In this document: positions 43,276 to 53,939 of the stretch, piece after piece
How the letters are laid out: each line of letters opens with the position of its first letter
Position numbering within the stretch: position 1 is the first letter of the stretch
Assembly (NCBI RefSeq): GCF_905171765.1
Contig: NC_053391.1
Span: 107,420,644 to 107,484,643, forward strand
From: Bufo bufo
Taxonomy: Eukaryota > Chordata > Amphibia > Anura > Bufonidae
Direction of reading: 5' to 3'
Length of the DNA: 64,000 nucleotides
Notes under the pieces: generated by a model
Seen by the model: only the letters and a program-made list of their open reading frames with translations
Told to the model about the DNA's origin: nothing
Databases searched by the model: none
Position numbers and translations under genes: made by a program

Positions 43276-44040
43276 TATCTGTATCTGATTTCCATTGTAT
43301 TCAATGTCCTGTAGTTCCCTCTTACGCCGAAGCGCCCAATCCCTATCACTGGAGGATACAATTCTGACCAAAAGGGGTCGAGGGGGACCTCCGGGTGGTG
43401 GCTTTTTAAACGGGATTCTGTGAGCTCTCTCCACGCAGAGCGCGGCGATGCCCCCTCTGGCCCCCAGGGCCTCTAACAGCCATTTTTGTGCAAAATCCAC
43501 GGGGTTCTCCCCCTCTACACCTTCAGGAAATCCCATTACTCTCAAGTTGTTCCTGCGTGCTCTATCCTCCATTTCTGTCAGCTTCATATTGAACCGTTTG
43601 TTTTCCCTATCTAAATCCTCAATCTTATTAGCCATCTGTTGCTGTTCTTTTTGGACCTCAAGCAAGCCTGTTTCTACATATTTAATGCTGGCCCTTATTT
43701 TCTTCATATCGTCTCTAATAAGGGTTATCTCTGACTGTAGTGTCTTCACAGTGGTGGAGATGTCTATAACTGACTGGTTCGTGGTCTGTACTACCGTCAA
43801 TATATCCACCAACTTGTCATCTATGGTGTCTAATCTGGAGGCATCGGGTCCCCTATTCTGCACCATTTGTGTTAGCAAGTCCCCCTGCACTTCTGCCGGC
43901 TCTACTGTTTTTTTCCACCCTCTGGGCTTAGGTGTGGGGGATTTTAAATATTTTTCAATTCTAGCCTGTGGGCTACTTCCGCCCCCGGCTTTTGGAGATC
44001 CAGTGCCCACCGATTTCCTATTATATTTAGGCGGCATGTT

Positions 44041-45599
44041 ATCCGCTGTACTATCCTAAGACTATACTGCTCAGCCTGGCACTGCCCCAAGTGTGGAACC
44101 CCCACTTATTGCCGCACTAACGATGCCACAGATATAACAAGTGTCAAACAATCAATAGATTGGGCATAGCTGTATATAAATCCCTTATTAGTACTTTTTC
44201 AGAATGGGCGGAGGGCGACAAATAAATATAGGGGAAAGCTTAAAATCGCTACTTCGCCCCGACCAGTCCGAAAAGTACCAAAGAAAAGAAAACACACAAG
44301 CACAAATTCAGCAAATTCAGCCTAGGCCAGTGTACTCGTAAATAATCAGATAAGCTGTAAAGAAGTGTCTAGGATAGGGATTTCTCCCAAATGTTCAGCA
44401 ACACCAGCTGCTACAGATGATACAGATAAGGATAAGGGTCAGGTAGAGGTCCCCTTTAGTACTGTCCTCATGCTGGTAATCTCACGTATTTGGCCCAGCG
44501 ATGTGTCAAGATTGTGAGAATTAGTAGGTTATACACAGTAATAGAGTGTTAATATCAACCGTAGACAAGCACAGTCTCACTAATAGTCAGCCATTTTCGG
44601 CCTAAAGTTAGGGAGGAAAGGTATACAAATTAAACAAAGCGGCAATCTTCTCCTTTGTCAAGTATAGGGGTGCGGGTGGCAGTAATCACCGAGCAAATTC
44701 AATTCTGTAGTAATCGGTAGCTTTACTTGGCAGATAAGCAGTATGTATATAAAGAGGCCACTCTCTTCACACCCTTGACGCAGGGGAAAAAGCGTTCATA
44801 TTTCCGCCAGTAGTTCCATCAGGGGTATTAGTGGCTTTGTAATATCACCATATTTTTCCAACCCAAGGTTTTTGTTTTTTTTTCCCGCTTTTCTTGCACC
44901 CCCCTTTTTTTTTTTTCTCCAACCTATAATTCAGTCGGTTGTTGTATACCCCATAGCTGGTGACCGGCTAGCCCCCTTCTTCATTGTTATCACTCCATTC
45001 TATTCTCTCACCAACCAAACAGTGATGCTGCCACCCAGCACAAGGTTAGTGTATTGTGTTAATTGTTAATGAGGTTAGAGATGCATAGAGCTAGCACGTT
45101 GTCTCACCAATCTTCGGCCAGCCGGCTAAGGAGAGGAGAGCAGGAGGTATGCAGCGGTATACAGCGGGGGGAGCCAGGGGTCCAACTTGGCGACGCATAC
45201 AGGCGTGCGGGGGGATGCGGGGGTGGTATCTTTAGATGGTCCAGGTCTTTCCACGCGTCTCCCGACCTTCTACAGTGGGGCTTCTACTCCACAGCGTACT
45301 GCCATTCATGGCCCCCTCAGCCACACTAATACGGCAAACAGCCCGTTCCCCATGCGGTTGGAGTGGGTCACACACGTCGTACCTCCAGGGCTAGTCGTGG
45401 CCGTTCTGGACGGTGCGCAGCCTGGTCCTAGTACAGCCCTGGTGCAGCTCTAGCACGCCAGCAGGTGGAGGATGCCAAAGGTGGAGCGCCGGTGGAGCGG
45501 CGGTAGGCGAGATGGACACAGGGGCGGTACCCAGACGGACGCGCGGCGCGCCCACGTAGCCGAGTGCTACGTCATGCCGCTACGGATCCCTATTCACTG
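44041..45599 (-). promoter_or_regulatory. Second L1 5'UTR, putative promoter region
   Basis: 1.56 kb upstream of ORF1. The distal part (45,130-45,599) is strongly GC- and CpG-rich (for example 'acgcgcggcgcgcccacgta'), as expected of an L1 internal promoter; the inner part contains T-rich runs. Function inferred from position. Confidence 0.5.
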
Positions 45600-45880
45600 T
45601 GAGGGGAGATCTAATTAATATGTATAAATATATCAGGGGTCAGTACAGAGATCTATCCCATCATCTATTTATCCCCAGGACTGTGACGAGGGGACATCCT
45701 CTGCGTCTGGAGGGAAGAAGGTTTGTACACAAACATAGAAGAGGATTCTTTACGGTAATAGCAGTGAGACTATGGAACTCTCTGCCTGAGGAGGTGGTGA
45801 TGGTGAGTACAATAAAGGAATTCAAGAGGGGCCTGGATGTATTTCTGGAGTGTAATAATATTACAGGCTATAGCTACTAG
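45600..45880 (+). pseudogene. CR1-like LINE ORF2, last ~90 codons
   Basis: Reads RGDLINMYKYIRG, IPRTVTRGHPLRLEGRR and FFTVIAVRLWNSLPEEVV, then FKRGLDVFL, the characteristic tail of CR1-clade reverse transcriptase ORFs. The frame continues upstream of the L1 (36,965-37,011: LFSLVKRRLRGDLI) with the L1 duplication in register. No RT catalytic domain is left. Confidence 0.75.
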
Positions 45881-46174
45881 AGAGGGGTCGATGATCAAGG
45901 GAGTTATTCTGATTGCCTGATTGGAGTCGGGAAGGAATTTTTTATTCCCCTAAAGTGAGAAAAATTGGCTTCTACATCACAGTTTTTTTTTTTGCTTTCC
46001 TCTCGATCAACTTGCAGGATAACAGGCCGAACTGGATGGACAAATGTCTTTTTTCAGCCTTATAAACTATGTTATTATGTTACCATGAAGTACGAGGAAA
46101 TTCGGCTTCATGGCGAATTGAATTTATCTAGAAATTCAGATCGAAGTCCACTTTCACTCAACACTAATCATGAC

Positions 46175-46868
46175 TAAGGCTCTGTTCATATTAACCTCAT
46201 GGCTTCTATTTTTAACTGGTTCACAGACTCTTTTAGCAATTTTCGCACGTGGGGGGACATTAATGAAATCTAGCCATTTTTCTGCATAAATGTCGCAAGT
46301 GCTGGTGCACATTTTTTTGTACAAACTTTGCAGCTTTTGGCCTACTGCAGCACCCTGTACCATTTTCAAAAGTGGACTGGGATTAAGCCCAAATTTGGAG
46401 AATAGACCATTTTTATGTCTCATTTATCTTCTGCAACATTCTCAAAAGTTGCAAGCCCCAGGCGTACTTTTAATGATATAGTTGTAAATCACATCTCACT
46501 TGAGCCAAATTCATTATTACTGGGCACCATTTTATTCATAAATTATGCATACCCTCACAAATCAAAGACAAACTTAAAACTGACACAAAAAACACCGCAA
46601 ATGTTAATATGATAAATTCCCTCCCCCCTAACTTCCTACATGCAGGACTTCTTAATGGAATCTGCGATGAAAGCCCCTAATGCAGTCTCCAACTCAGATA
46701 TGAACTTGCTCTTACTGTGGATTCCGAGCTACGGGAATAAATAGGCTTAAACAACGACCAAGTGAATACATGATTTACTGAATGGTAGCAGAGTAAATGA
46801 CATATGCAGATACTGCAGCAGTTATACCACATACAAGCAAGGTAAAGAAACAGTCACTTAGCTGGGGG
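46175..46868. other. No gene seen
   Basis: Unique-looking AT-rich sequence between the nested stack and a MITE. No exons recognised. Confidence 0.35.
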
Positions 46869-47171
46869 AAAATATGAAGTTTTATTCTGCCAGATTCTGC
46901 TCCTGCAAGTACCCAGGAGGCGGAGCTTCACTGTACTCACTGCTTTCTGTATTGAGCTGCTTCACAGGCTCTGGCCACTGCTCTCAGTGAGAGCTGTAGC
47001 ATCCAACCAGCCAACTACTAAAGAAGTCACTTAAAGCAGAGAGGCATGGCTATGAAACAGACAGAAGAGTGCACTTTGTAGTCTAGCTTTGCCTCCGATG
47101 CACTTGCAGGAGCAGAATCTGTCAGAATAAAACTTCATATTCACGCTACTCCAGATAATAAAAGCTCTACA
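46869..47171. mobile_element. Foldback MITE, copy 1
   Basis: Contains 'attctgctcctgcaagt' and the inverted 'acttgcaggagcagaat' about 200 bp apart. A second copy in the same orientation is at 48,229-48,535. Right end directly abuts a LINE fragment. Confidence 0.7.
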
Positions 47172-47174
47172 AAA

Positions 47175-47780
47175 GGGGTTTGTACTACCCTTTTGACTCC
47201 TTAGTAGGATCAAATAACTCGGTATCTTCCCTAGCCCAAATATATGGGGTGCTGAACGAGGTAATATCCCGGAGGGGAGATGCGGCACTGTTCCAGGGGT
47301 GGCTTCGCGAATTTCCAGAGATGGACCTTCCCAGAGACATAATGGAAGGGTGGGGAAAAGTGTGCAGATGGATAGGTAACGAAATATGGAGAGAGACTCA
47401 GTATAAAATAATGCATAAAGCAATATATGGTTTCCATACCCCCTAAAGATACAATGAAAATAACCACGGGCAGAGTCACACGCTGTCCAAAATGTCAGCT
47501 GTCAAATACGGATGTTCTGCATGGTCTGTGGTCTTGCCCGAAGGTGAAGGGATTCTGGGAGAGTTTCGCACATGAAATCAAGCACAAAATGGGGGTGACA
47601 CTCCCTTTAGATCCAACATTAGTTTTATTCCACAAACAAACAGAAACAACTATGGCAAAATTTCCCCCAGTGTTGCATGTGGTAATTTTAGCAGCCAAGA
47701 GAAGCCTTCTGAGACATTGGTTGCTGGGAAGCTACCAACTGGCTGAGCTAGTTTTCATACAATAAGCCATTGTATCTGTC
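47175..47780 (+). pseudogene. LINE (L1/Tx1-type) ORF2 C-terminal fragment
   Basis: Two overlapping frames read GKVCRWIGNEIWRETQYK, IMHKAIYGFHTP and RVTRCPKC, then DVLHGLWSCPKVKGFW. The C-x2-C-x8-H-x4-C knuckle (CPKCQLSNTDVLHGLWSC) is that of L1/Tx1 ORF2 C-termini. One frameshift lies near 47,440 at the CCCCC run. The sequence differs from both L1s in this window, so it is a third lineage. No poly(A) or target duplication was found. Confidence 0.8.
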
Positions 47781-48129
47781 TGCACTTTGTATGCACTAAA
47801 TGATATAGCAAGGAGGAAACTATACTGTACATGTCCATCTAGTACAACCTGTTATCACACAGTTTTGAACCAGAGGAAGGCCAAGCAAACCTCTATCAAG
47901 TTGCTGCTGCTTTGTTCTCCTCATACTTTATACTGCAGTTCTGCTCACCCAGATTGGCTGCAGTATATAAGTAAAAATTCAGTACAAGTCAGTGCATAGA
48001 AAACTGTTCTTTACATAGCAGAGGAAACAAAACTACCAGTGAGACAAAAACAATATGCGGTATCAGTCATATACTGTGTGTACAGAGATAAATGATCCTC
48101 AAGTGGACATTCGCATAAACAGAGTCTGT

Positions 48130-48628
48130 TAGAAGTTTTGGCCATGTTTAAACTGCTGACAGTACTAGGTAGCGACTGGGGAGAACAATACAACTATGCC
48201 TTTTATGTCGTTTTTATCAGGGGCAGTGAAAATCTGAAGTTTTGTTCTGCCAGATTCTGCTCCTGCAAGTACCCAGGTTGCAGAGCATCACTGTGAAGTA
48301 CTCTCTGCTTTCTATATTGAGCTGCTTCACAACCTTTCTCCACTGCTCAGATTGACAGCTGTAGCATCCAACCAGGTGACCACTACAGCAGTCATTCAGC
48401 AGAGGGGCATGGCTATGAAGCAGACAGAAGAGTGCGTTTTATAGTCTAGCTTTGCCTCCAGAGCACTTCCAGGAGCAGAATCTGTCAGAATAAAAGTTCA
48501 TATTCACAATACTCCAGATAATAAAAGCTCTACAAATGCTATGTTTGTACTGCACTCTCCAGTCTCTACCTAGTGCTGTCAGCAGTTTAGCATGGTGAAA
48601 ACTGCTGACAGATTCCCTTAAAATCTAT
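48130..48628. mobile_element. Foldback MITE copy 2 within a TTAA-type palindrome
   Basis: 'catgtttaaactgctgacag' (48,143) pairs with 'ctgtcagcagtttagcatg' (48,576), and the right end reads GACAGATTCCCTTAA. Inside, 48,229-48,535 repeats the MITE at 46,869. Confidence 0.65.
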
Positions 48629-49250
48629 GAACTGAAACAGTTATGATAAATAAATACAATTCAAGCATCTTGGTAAATATATTTATTTCATTTATGTCAT
48701 ATTCAAGAAGTACATCAGTTCTCTTTAATAATAAAAAAAAAAAGATAGTTTACTCGTACAATATAATTATACTGTAGGAGGCTGAAAGCTATTAAAGCTC
48801 AGCTTTCGGAGTTGCAGTAGTATTAATATTGAGGCGTTTTTTGGCAATTGTTCCATTACAGAGACAAGGAATATATGTGGTAGAATCTGTGCTGTTCAGT
48901 TCATGGACGATATGAACAACTCTTATCGTCTTATATGTTGTTTTGCTACATGCTATATGATGAGTATACCAGACACATCTGGAGGCATATAAATTACACA
49001 TGTCCGTACTCTAGACAGCAAACCAGCAAGCAGCATGCTTAGGTAAAAATTGGAAAATATCCCATTTCATTTATCTTTATCCCCATGTAAGCATTTATTG
49101 AAAATCAATATCACTCAGCAATAAGCTCATCCCTTCCAGATGGATGATATCAATGCAGCTAATATTTGACTCATCGATTTCTCCTTAAAGGTGGTCAGTA
49201 AAGAGGTGGCTATGCTTGCACACCTCCCTTTCCATTGAAATCTATGGCAG
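48629..49250. other. No gene seen
   Basis: AT-rich, with a short A-run at 48,733. No recognised repeats or exons. Confidence 0.35.
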
Positions 49251-49253
49251 TTA

Positions 49254-49733
49254 GGCCTCTTTCACACGACCGTATGGTTTTTTTCAGTGTTTTGCGGTCC
49301 GTTTTAAACGGATCCGTTGTTCCGTTTTTTGTTTCCGTTGTGTTTCCGTTTCCATTCCGTTTTTCCGTTCCGTTTTTCCGTATGGCCTATACAGTATACA
49401 GTAATTTCATAGAAAAAATTGGGCTGGGCATAACATTTTCAATAGATGGTTCCGCAAAAAACGGAACGGATACGGAAGACATACGGATGCATTTCCGTAT
49501 GCATTCCGTTTTTTTTGCGGACCCATTGACTTTAATGGAGCCACGGAACGTGATTTGCGGCCAAATATAGGACATGTTCTATCTTTTAACGGAAAAACGG
49601 AAATACGGAAACGGAATGCATACGGAGTACATTCCGTTTTTTTTGCGGAACCATTGAAATGAATGGGACCGTATACGGAACACAAAAAACGGCCCGCAAA
49701 ATGGAAAAAAAAAACGGTCGTGTGAAAAAGGCC
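49254..49733. mobile_element. Harbinger-like MITE, 480 bp
   Basis: Ends GGCCTCTTTCACACGACCGT and ACGGTCGTGTGAAAAAGGCC with TTA duplications (49,251-49,253 and 49,734-49,736). Many ccgtttttt/aaaaacgg motifs. Closely similar to 17,667-18,147. Confidence 0.88.
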
Positions 49734-49736
49734 TTA

Positions 49737-50456
49737 CAAAAAGAACAAACACTTGGCTTTTTCCCTAGCTCCCATAGTCTTCAGTGGAGATGGGCATTCA
49801 CAAGCATGGCGATCTTTCCCCTCACTTCTATGGGGAGAGCAGCTGGTCATTCTAGGAATGGGATTATGTGATTACAATAAACCATCAACCACCCCCCTAT
49901 GTCATGCTCAGAACTGTCCAGAAAGCTGAGATATGATGAGTAATTTGGCAATGTCCTTACCAGGAATGTACATAGAGGAGGGCCCCATAGCAAAGATCAG
50001 ACAAGATCCCCACGATGTTGGGTTTTATCACCCAAGACAAAACATTCTGATTTTGACAAAGCCCCCTTCCCCTCCTTTGTTATTCATGATCCAAAGCCTC
50101 AGTTGTTCAGGTGTAGTCTACATAGTTAACAGTCTATACTCTGGAAATAACACCAGCCAAACCTACAGTACAATAGTAGGTGTTAGGGTAAGTTTACCTA
50201 CAATACATCTGTCTAAAGGAGGCCTTAGAACGGAGGCAACTAGTGGTCTATGCTTACAATATTTCAGTGCATTTCTTGCACACACAGTACAGAAATACAA
50301 TATATTCAAAATTAGGCATTTATTCTATAATTGACTGCATGGTCAAGGGGTTGGCAAACCTATAAATAAATTTGTAACAAATCTACAAACTGTAAAGTCT
50401 GTTCATGCAAGCATAATTGATTGTCTACTGTACCTCAGCTGTGAAGTTATCGGCGC
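49737..50456. other. No gene seen
   Basis: Unique-looking sequence; the 133-codon frame at 49,933-50,334 has no recognised domain and no splice context, so it was not called. Confidence 0.35.
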
Positions 50457-50797
50457 CAGCTGCCCTGCTATCGGCAATGTCAACACAGTAAGGCAGAATC
50501 CTCCTTGTCCATAGGATGTAAGTGGTGGAGGAACATGGCTTGTTTACGTCACCGCTTCCTCAGCTGTTCCTGACTTCCTCCACTTAGGTGTAGGCGCTGA
50601 ATGTCAACTGGACATGTCCAGCTCATGCACAGATACAAAAATTCTGCTGCCTTTATCAACACATGTGCCAAACAAATCCACTTGCTACTTAACGCTGAGC
50701 CTTCACATGACCACTAGCATCTTGTATCCTATTGACGTGAGGGATGTCAGCAAGCTGTGTTGACATCACCTATAACAGGGCAGCTAGGAACCTTCCC
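50457..50797. repeat. Inverted repeat, probable MITE
   Basis: 'cagctgccctgctatcggc' near 50,457 pairs imperfectly with 'cctataacagggcagctagg' near 50,770, and 'tgtcaacacag' with 'ctgtgttgaca'. A central 'agtggaggaa' / 'ttcctccact' pair also exists. Confidence 0.65.
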
Positions 50798-51360
50798 AGT
50801 TGGGGTACAGAACTACAAATTTATGTATAGATTGAACCCTTTTAATCATGGATATGTATTATTTTTTCAAATGCAAAAGGCACAATTACAAAAAATATCA
50901 CTTTTTTATATATGTGGGTAGAAGATAAAATCTCACACGTAATAACTCCTCTTCACTTTCCTCAACGACTAAATAATTATACCAGTTTACCTGACAAGCA
51001 GCCATGGTTCTGCCATTAATGGTTGCATAAAAATGGCGATCTAGTGCAGATGTACTTGATCACCATTTTCAAAAAATTCTTTTGAATGTTGGTCAATTTG
51101 AACTGCATGTATTACATTGAAGTCCCACCCTGGAATATTTAGACTTCCAAAACAGCGCTATAAGCTGATGATCACCCTTCTTCCAAGATAATGGTGTCAC
51201 CAGGTTTTCAATAGTTGGTGCTAATGGTGGACTTGGTTGTTTTTTTGAATAAAAGGATGGCAACATCTTATCTGTCTTTTGTGGACCTAGTCAGCCAAGA
51301 CTTTTTATCTATATAGAAATATTGTACATGTATGTATTTGACTCCTGCAGCCTTTAAAAA
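50798..51360. other. No gene seen
   Basis: AT-rich sequence with no recognised features. Confidence 0.3.
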
Positions 51361-51710
51361 ACTTTTAGGGAGTTTAAGATTTCTCAAAACAGTTGGGAAC
51401 ATGATTAAATAAATAAAAATTACCAATACTCACCTGGTAAACCCCTCGCTGCCACAAATCCACCTCTTCATTGGTCCCCCGGTCTCTGTTTACTGTGCTG
51501 TAGCAGTGACACGTCATATATCCACATGACCACTGCAGCCAATCACTGGCCTCAGCAGTGATACTCATATGTATGCACTGAGGCCAGTGATTGGCTGCAG
51601 CTGTTTGGGCCATCATCATTGCAGGACAAGTAAATGAAGACCGGCAGAGACCACTGGAACGGCAGCCCCATACTGTTAAGTTGAAATGCATGTAAAACCT
51701 CTTTAACGTG
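51361..51710. repeat. Foldback repeat with strong central hairpin
   Basis: 'gcagccaatcactggcctca' (51,535) pairs with 'tgaggccagtgattggctgc' (51,579) around a short loop. The ends (aaaacttttaggg and aaacctctttaa) look like TTAA-MITE ends, but a clean duplication was not confirmed. Confidence 0.6.
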
Positions 51711-52095
51711 TTCCCTACAATGGAATGATGCAGCCATGTTTTACGCGTTCACAATTAAAAAGAAGTTTACTCACTCCACAAAGTTTCCAGAAACCTCTTC
51801 AAATTATCTGCATACATGCAATATTAAAAGGCAGTCATGAAATCAGTTGTCCTCTAAAAAATTCTTGAAATTTTCTGTACTATAAAAATCCAAGCATTAC
51901 ATGCTTCAGATTATAGACTGTGAGGCTAGAATTACACTTGCAGTTTTTGGTGCCAAAGCCAGGAATGGATGAAAAAAAAAATAAGGAAAAGGATTAAGAA
52001 AGTTTGATACTTCTAGTACTACTTCCTAGTTTTGGCTTAAAAAAACTGCACCAAAAACCGTTGTGTGATTTCAGCCGAATACATTCACTGTTTCT

Positions 52096-52511
52096 TTAAA
52101 GGGGTTCTGCAGTTTTTTTTAAACTGATGATCTATTCTCTGGAAAGATCATCAGCATCTGATCGGGGTCTGACACCCGGGACCCCTGCTGATCAGCTGTT
52201 TGAGAAGGCAGCGGCGCTGGCAGTAGCGCCGCGGCCTTCTCGCTGTTTACTGCAGGCCCAGTGACGTCACGACTAGTATCAATGGCCTGGGCGGGGTTAA
52301 GCTCCGTTCACTTGAATGGCGCTTAGCCCCGCCCAGGGCACTGATACTTGTCGTGACGTCACTGGGCCTGCGGTAAACAGTGAGAAGGCCATGGCACTAC
52401 TGCCAGCGGCGCTACCTTCTCAAACATCTGATTGGACCCCCGCCGATCAGATGCTGATGATCTATCCAGAGGATAGATCATCAGTTAAAAAAAACTGCAG
52501 AACCCCTTTAA
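52096..52511. mobile_element. TTAA-flanked foldback MITE, 416 bp
   Basis: Ends TTAAAGGGGTTCTGCAG and CTGCAGAACCCCTTTAA. Nearly the whole element pairs with itself ('gcccagtgacgtcacgac' with 'gtcgtgacgtcactgggc'). The arms contain two perfect TGACGTCA octamers (CRE consensus). Confidence 0.9.
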
Positions 52512-53014
52512 GTAAACAATACCACTTACCCTTATAAAACCTGCTTATATAAAACCTCTAGAGACATCAGCTGCCTCTAGGACTGTAAGGGTTCGAACAA
52601 TCATCTGCTATTAAAAGTAATCTGCACGTTAGAGTTCCATGTAAAAATAGATATTTCTGTTTGGTCCAATTGTCTTCTTCAGTTTTATGAGAATTAGTCC
52701 ATCCAACTATATTTGTTAATAAAGTTCTCTACTGTAAAATATAAAACAGACGAACAATCTCACCGAGCTCTTAGCACTAGAAAGAACTGATTAAAATACT
52801 TTTAAACCTTTCAAATTATGGAATAATGATCTTGATAAATAGAGGCAGGAAAGGACTTTGAATAATGGGGTGGTTTCATACAGAAATTCAACAAATAGCA
52901 GAGCACATGTAGTAGTGTAAACTGATATTTTTTATTGTTTTGTCCTCCAAGAGCCACTGCAGCCACAGGAGGTAAGGTTGATTGCATATGTCCATGGGCA
53001 AGGTGTCATACTAA

Positions 53015-53477
53015 GGCCTCATGCACACGACCGTAGTGTGCATCCGCGTCCGTGGTCCCGTTTTCCGTTTTTTTTTTGCGGCTCCATTGACTTTCAATGG
53101 GTCCGTGGAAAAATTGGAAAATGCACCGTTTGGCAGCCGCATCCGTGATCCGTGTTTCCTGGCCGTGAAAAAAATATGACCTGTCCTATTTTTTTCACGG
53201 TCAGCGGTTCGCGGACCCATTCAAGTCAATGGGTCCGTGAAAAATCACGGATGCACACAAGATTGTCATCCGCGTCCGTGATCCGTGTCCGTGATCCATG
53301 TCCGTTTTTCCTATCATTTTCAATGCAAACTTGACTTAGTTTTTATTTTTTATTTTCATGTCCGTGGATCCTCCAAAAATCAAGGAAGACCCACGGAAGA
53401 AAAAACGGTCACGGATCATGGAACAACGGAAATCCGTTTTGCGGACCGCAAAAAAAAACATCCGTGTGCATGAGGCC
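53015..53477. mobile_element. Harbinger-like MITE
   Basis: Ends GGCCTCATGCACACGACCG and CGTGTGCATGAGGCC with TAA on both sides (53,012-53,014 and 53,478-53,480). Interior full of 'tccgtg' and 'cacgga' motifs. Confidence 0.88.
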
Positions 53478-53643
53478 TAAGCCTCACAGACATATATCCT
53501 GCATTTGTGAACAACTAGAAATGACCACATTCAGAATACTCCAGCCAGGGTACTTGTAACTGGAGCAGTCAGGTAGAGATATGGAGAGGATGCCAGCCTC
53601 TGAAAGTCCTGCCTTCACCTTCCCCTTTTGATTTGTGCTTCAG

Positions 53644-53809
53644 AAAGTTACAGCAGCTGGAGCTTCTCACCAGCTGTTGTAACATGATCCAGGACAGACA
53701 AAACAGTGAGGAGCAAGGAGTGCAGAAAGGAGATCAAGCAGGAAGCAAGATCTACTCTGCTCGTGTGGTTCCCTCTTCACTGGTGGGATGTGATAGCTCT
53801 CCAGAAGAG
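53644..53809 (+). other. Possible isolated exon (low support)
   Basis: A pyrimidine-rich acceptor (ccccttttgatttgtgcttcag) precedes an open segment reading KLQQLELLTSCCNMIQDRQN and ending SLVGCDSSPEE before a donor-like GTGCGT at 53,810. No neighbouring exon in a compatible phase was found, and the family is not recognised. It could be chance or repeat-derived. Confidence 0.2.
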
Positions 53810-53939
53810 GTGCGTATGTATACTATGTGTAACTATATGTGTGTGTATGTGTCTATTGTGTAAGTTTGTTGGTGTATTATGTTTATACCCTTTTACTTTT
53901 GTCGCATTTTATATGTTTTGTGCTATAACAAAAAAGTAA

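Larger units (their letters stand above)
41431..44037 (-). pseudogene. L1 ORF1 split by a Tc1 insertion
   Basis: The N-terminal part (43,278-44,037) starts MPPKYNRKSVGTGSPK and holds a long coiled coil (about residues 75-150), then RARRNNLRVMGFPEG and CVERAHRIP of the RRM. The C-terminal domain (41,431-41,622) resumes at YPDFSRDTQNKRR and ends EWLDSVKV. The Tc1 sits in a TA within the codons before YPDFS; leaving out the Tc1 with one TA brings the two halves into the same frame, so ORF1 was intact when it was hit. Confidence 0.92.
37012..45599 (-). mobile_element. Second L1 LINE, full-length type, interrupted by Tc1
   Basis: Bounded by the perfect 17-bp duplication tgaggggagatctaatt (36,995-37,011 and 45,600-45,616), with a T-run (poly(A) of the - strand) at 37,012-37,020. 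Without the Tc1 insert it is about 6.9 kb, longer than the first L1, mainly because of a 1.56-kb 5'UTR. ORF1 and ORF2 are both damaged and belong to a subfamily distinct from the 4.7-10.5 kb copy. Confidence 0.95.
36950..46085 (+). mobile_element. CR1-like LINE 3' end, split by L1 (approximate ends)
   Basis: The + strand holds the C-terminal end of a CR1/L2-clade ORF2 and its 3'UTR, ending in short 'ctatgttattatgtta' repeats as CR1-type 3' ends do. The piece is 5' truncated. The L1 at 37,012-45,599 interrupts it between the codons for RRLRGD and LINMYK; the 17-bp L1 duplication (tgaggggagatctaatt) is CR1 sequence. Confidence 0.75.
36565..46166. mobile_element. hAT-type foldback, outermost layer of a four-level nest
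   Basis: Left end TAGAGATGAGCAAAG, right end CTCAACACTA (inverted form TAGTGTTGAG), with near-identical 8-bp flanks ATCATGAT (36,557-36,564) and ATCATGAC (46,167-46,174). The two halves (36,565 to about 36,950 and about 46,086-46,166) belong together; a CR1-like LINE lies between them. Confidence 0.75.

Noticed and set aside
43448..44059. 203-codon ORF on the + strand
   Set aside because: Antisense shadow of the L1 ORF1 coiled-coil region, which is the recognisable protein on the other strand.
46869..48535. Direct repeats flanking LINE sequence read as LTRs
   Set aside because: Each repeat is itself a foldback with inverted arms, has no TG...CA ends, and the enclosed sequence is a non-LTR ORF2 fragment.
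49933..50334. 133-codon ORF on the + strand
   Set aside because: No domain, no promoter or splice context, ordinary AT-rich composition; chance length is plausible.
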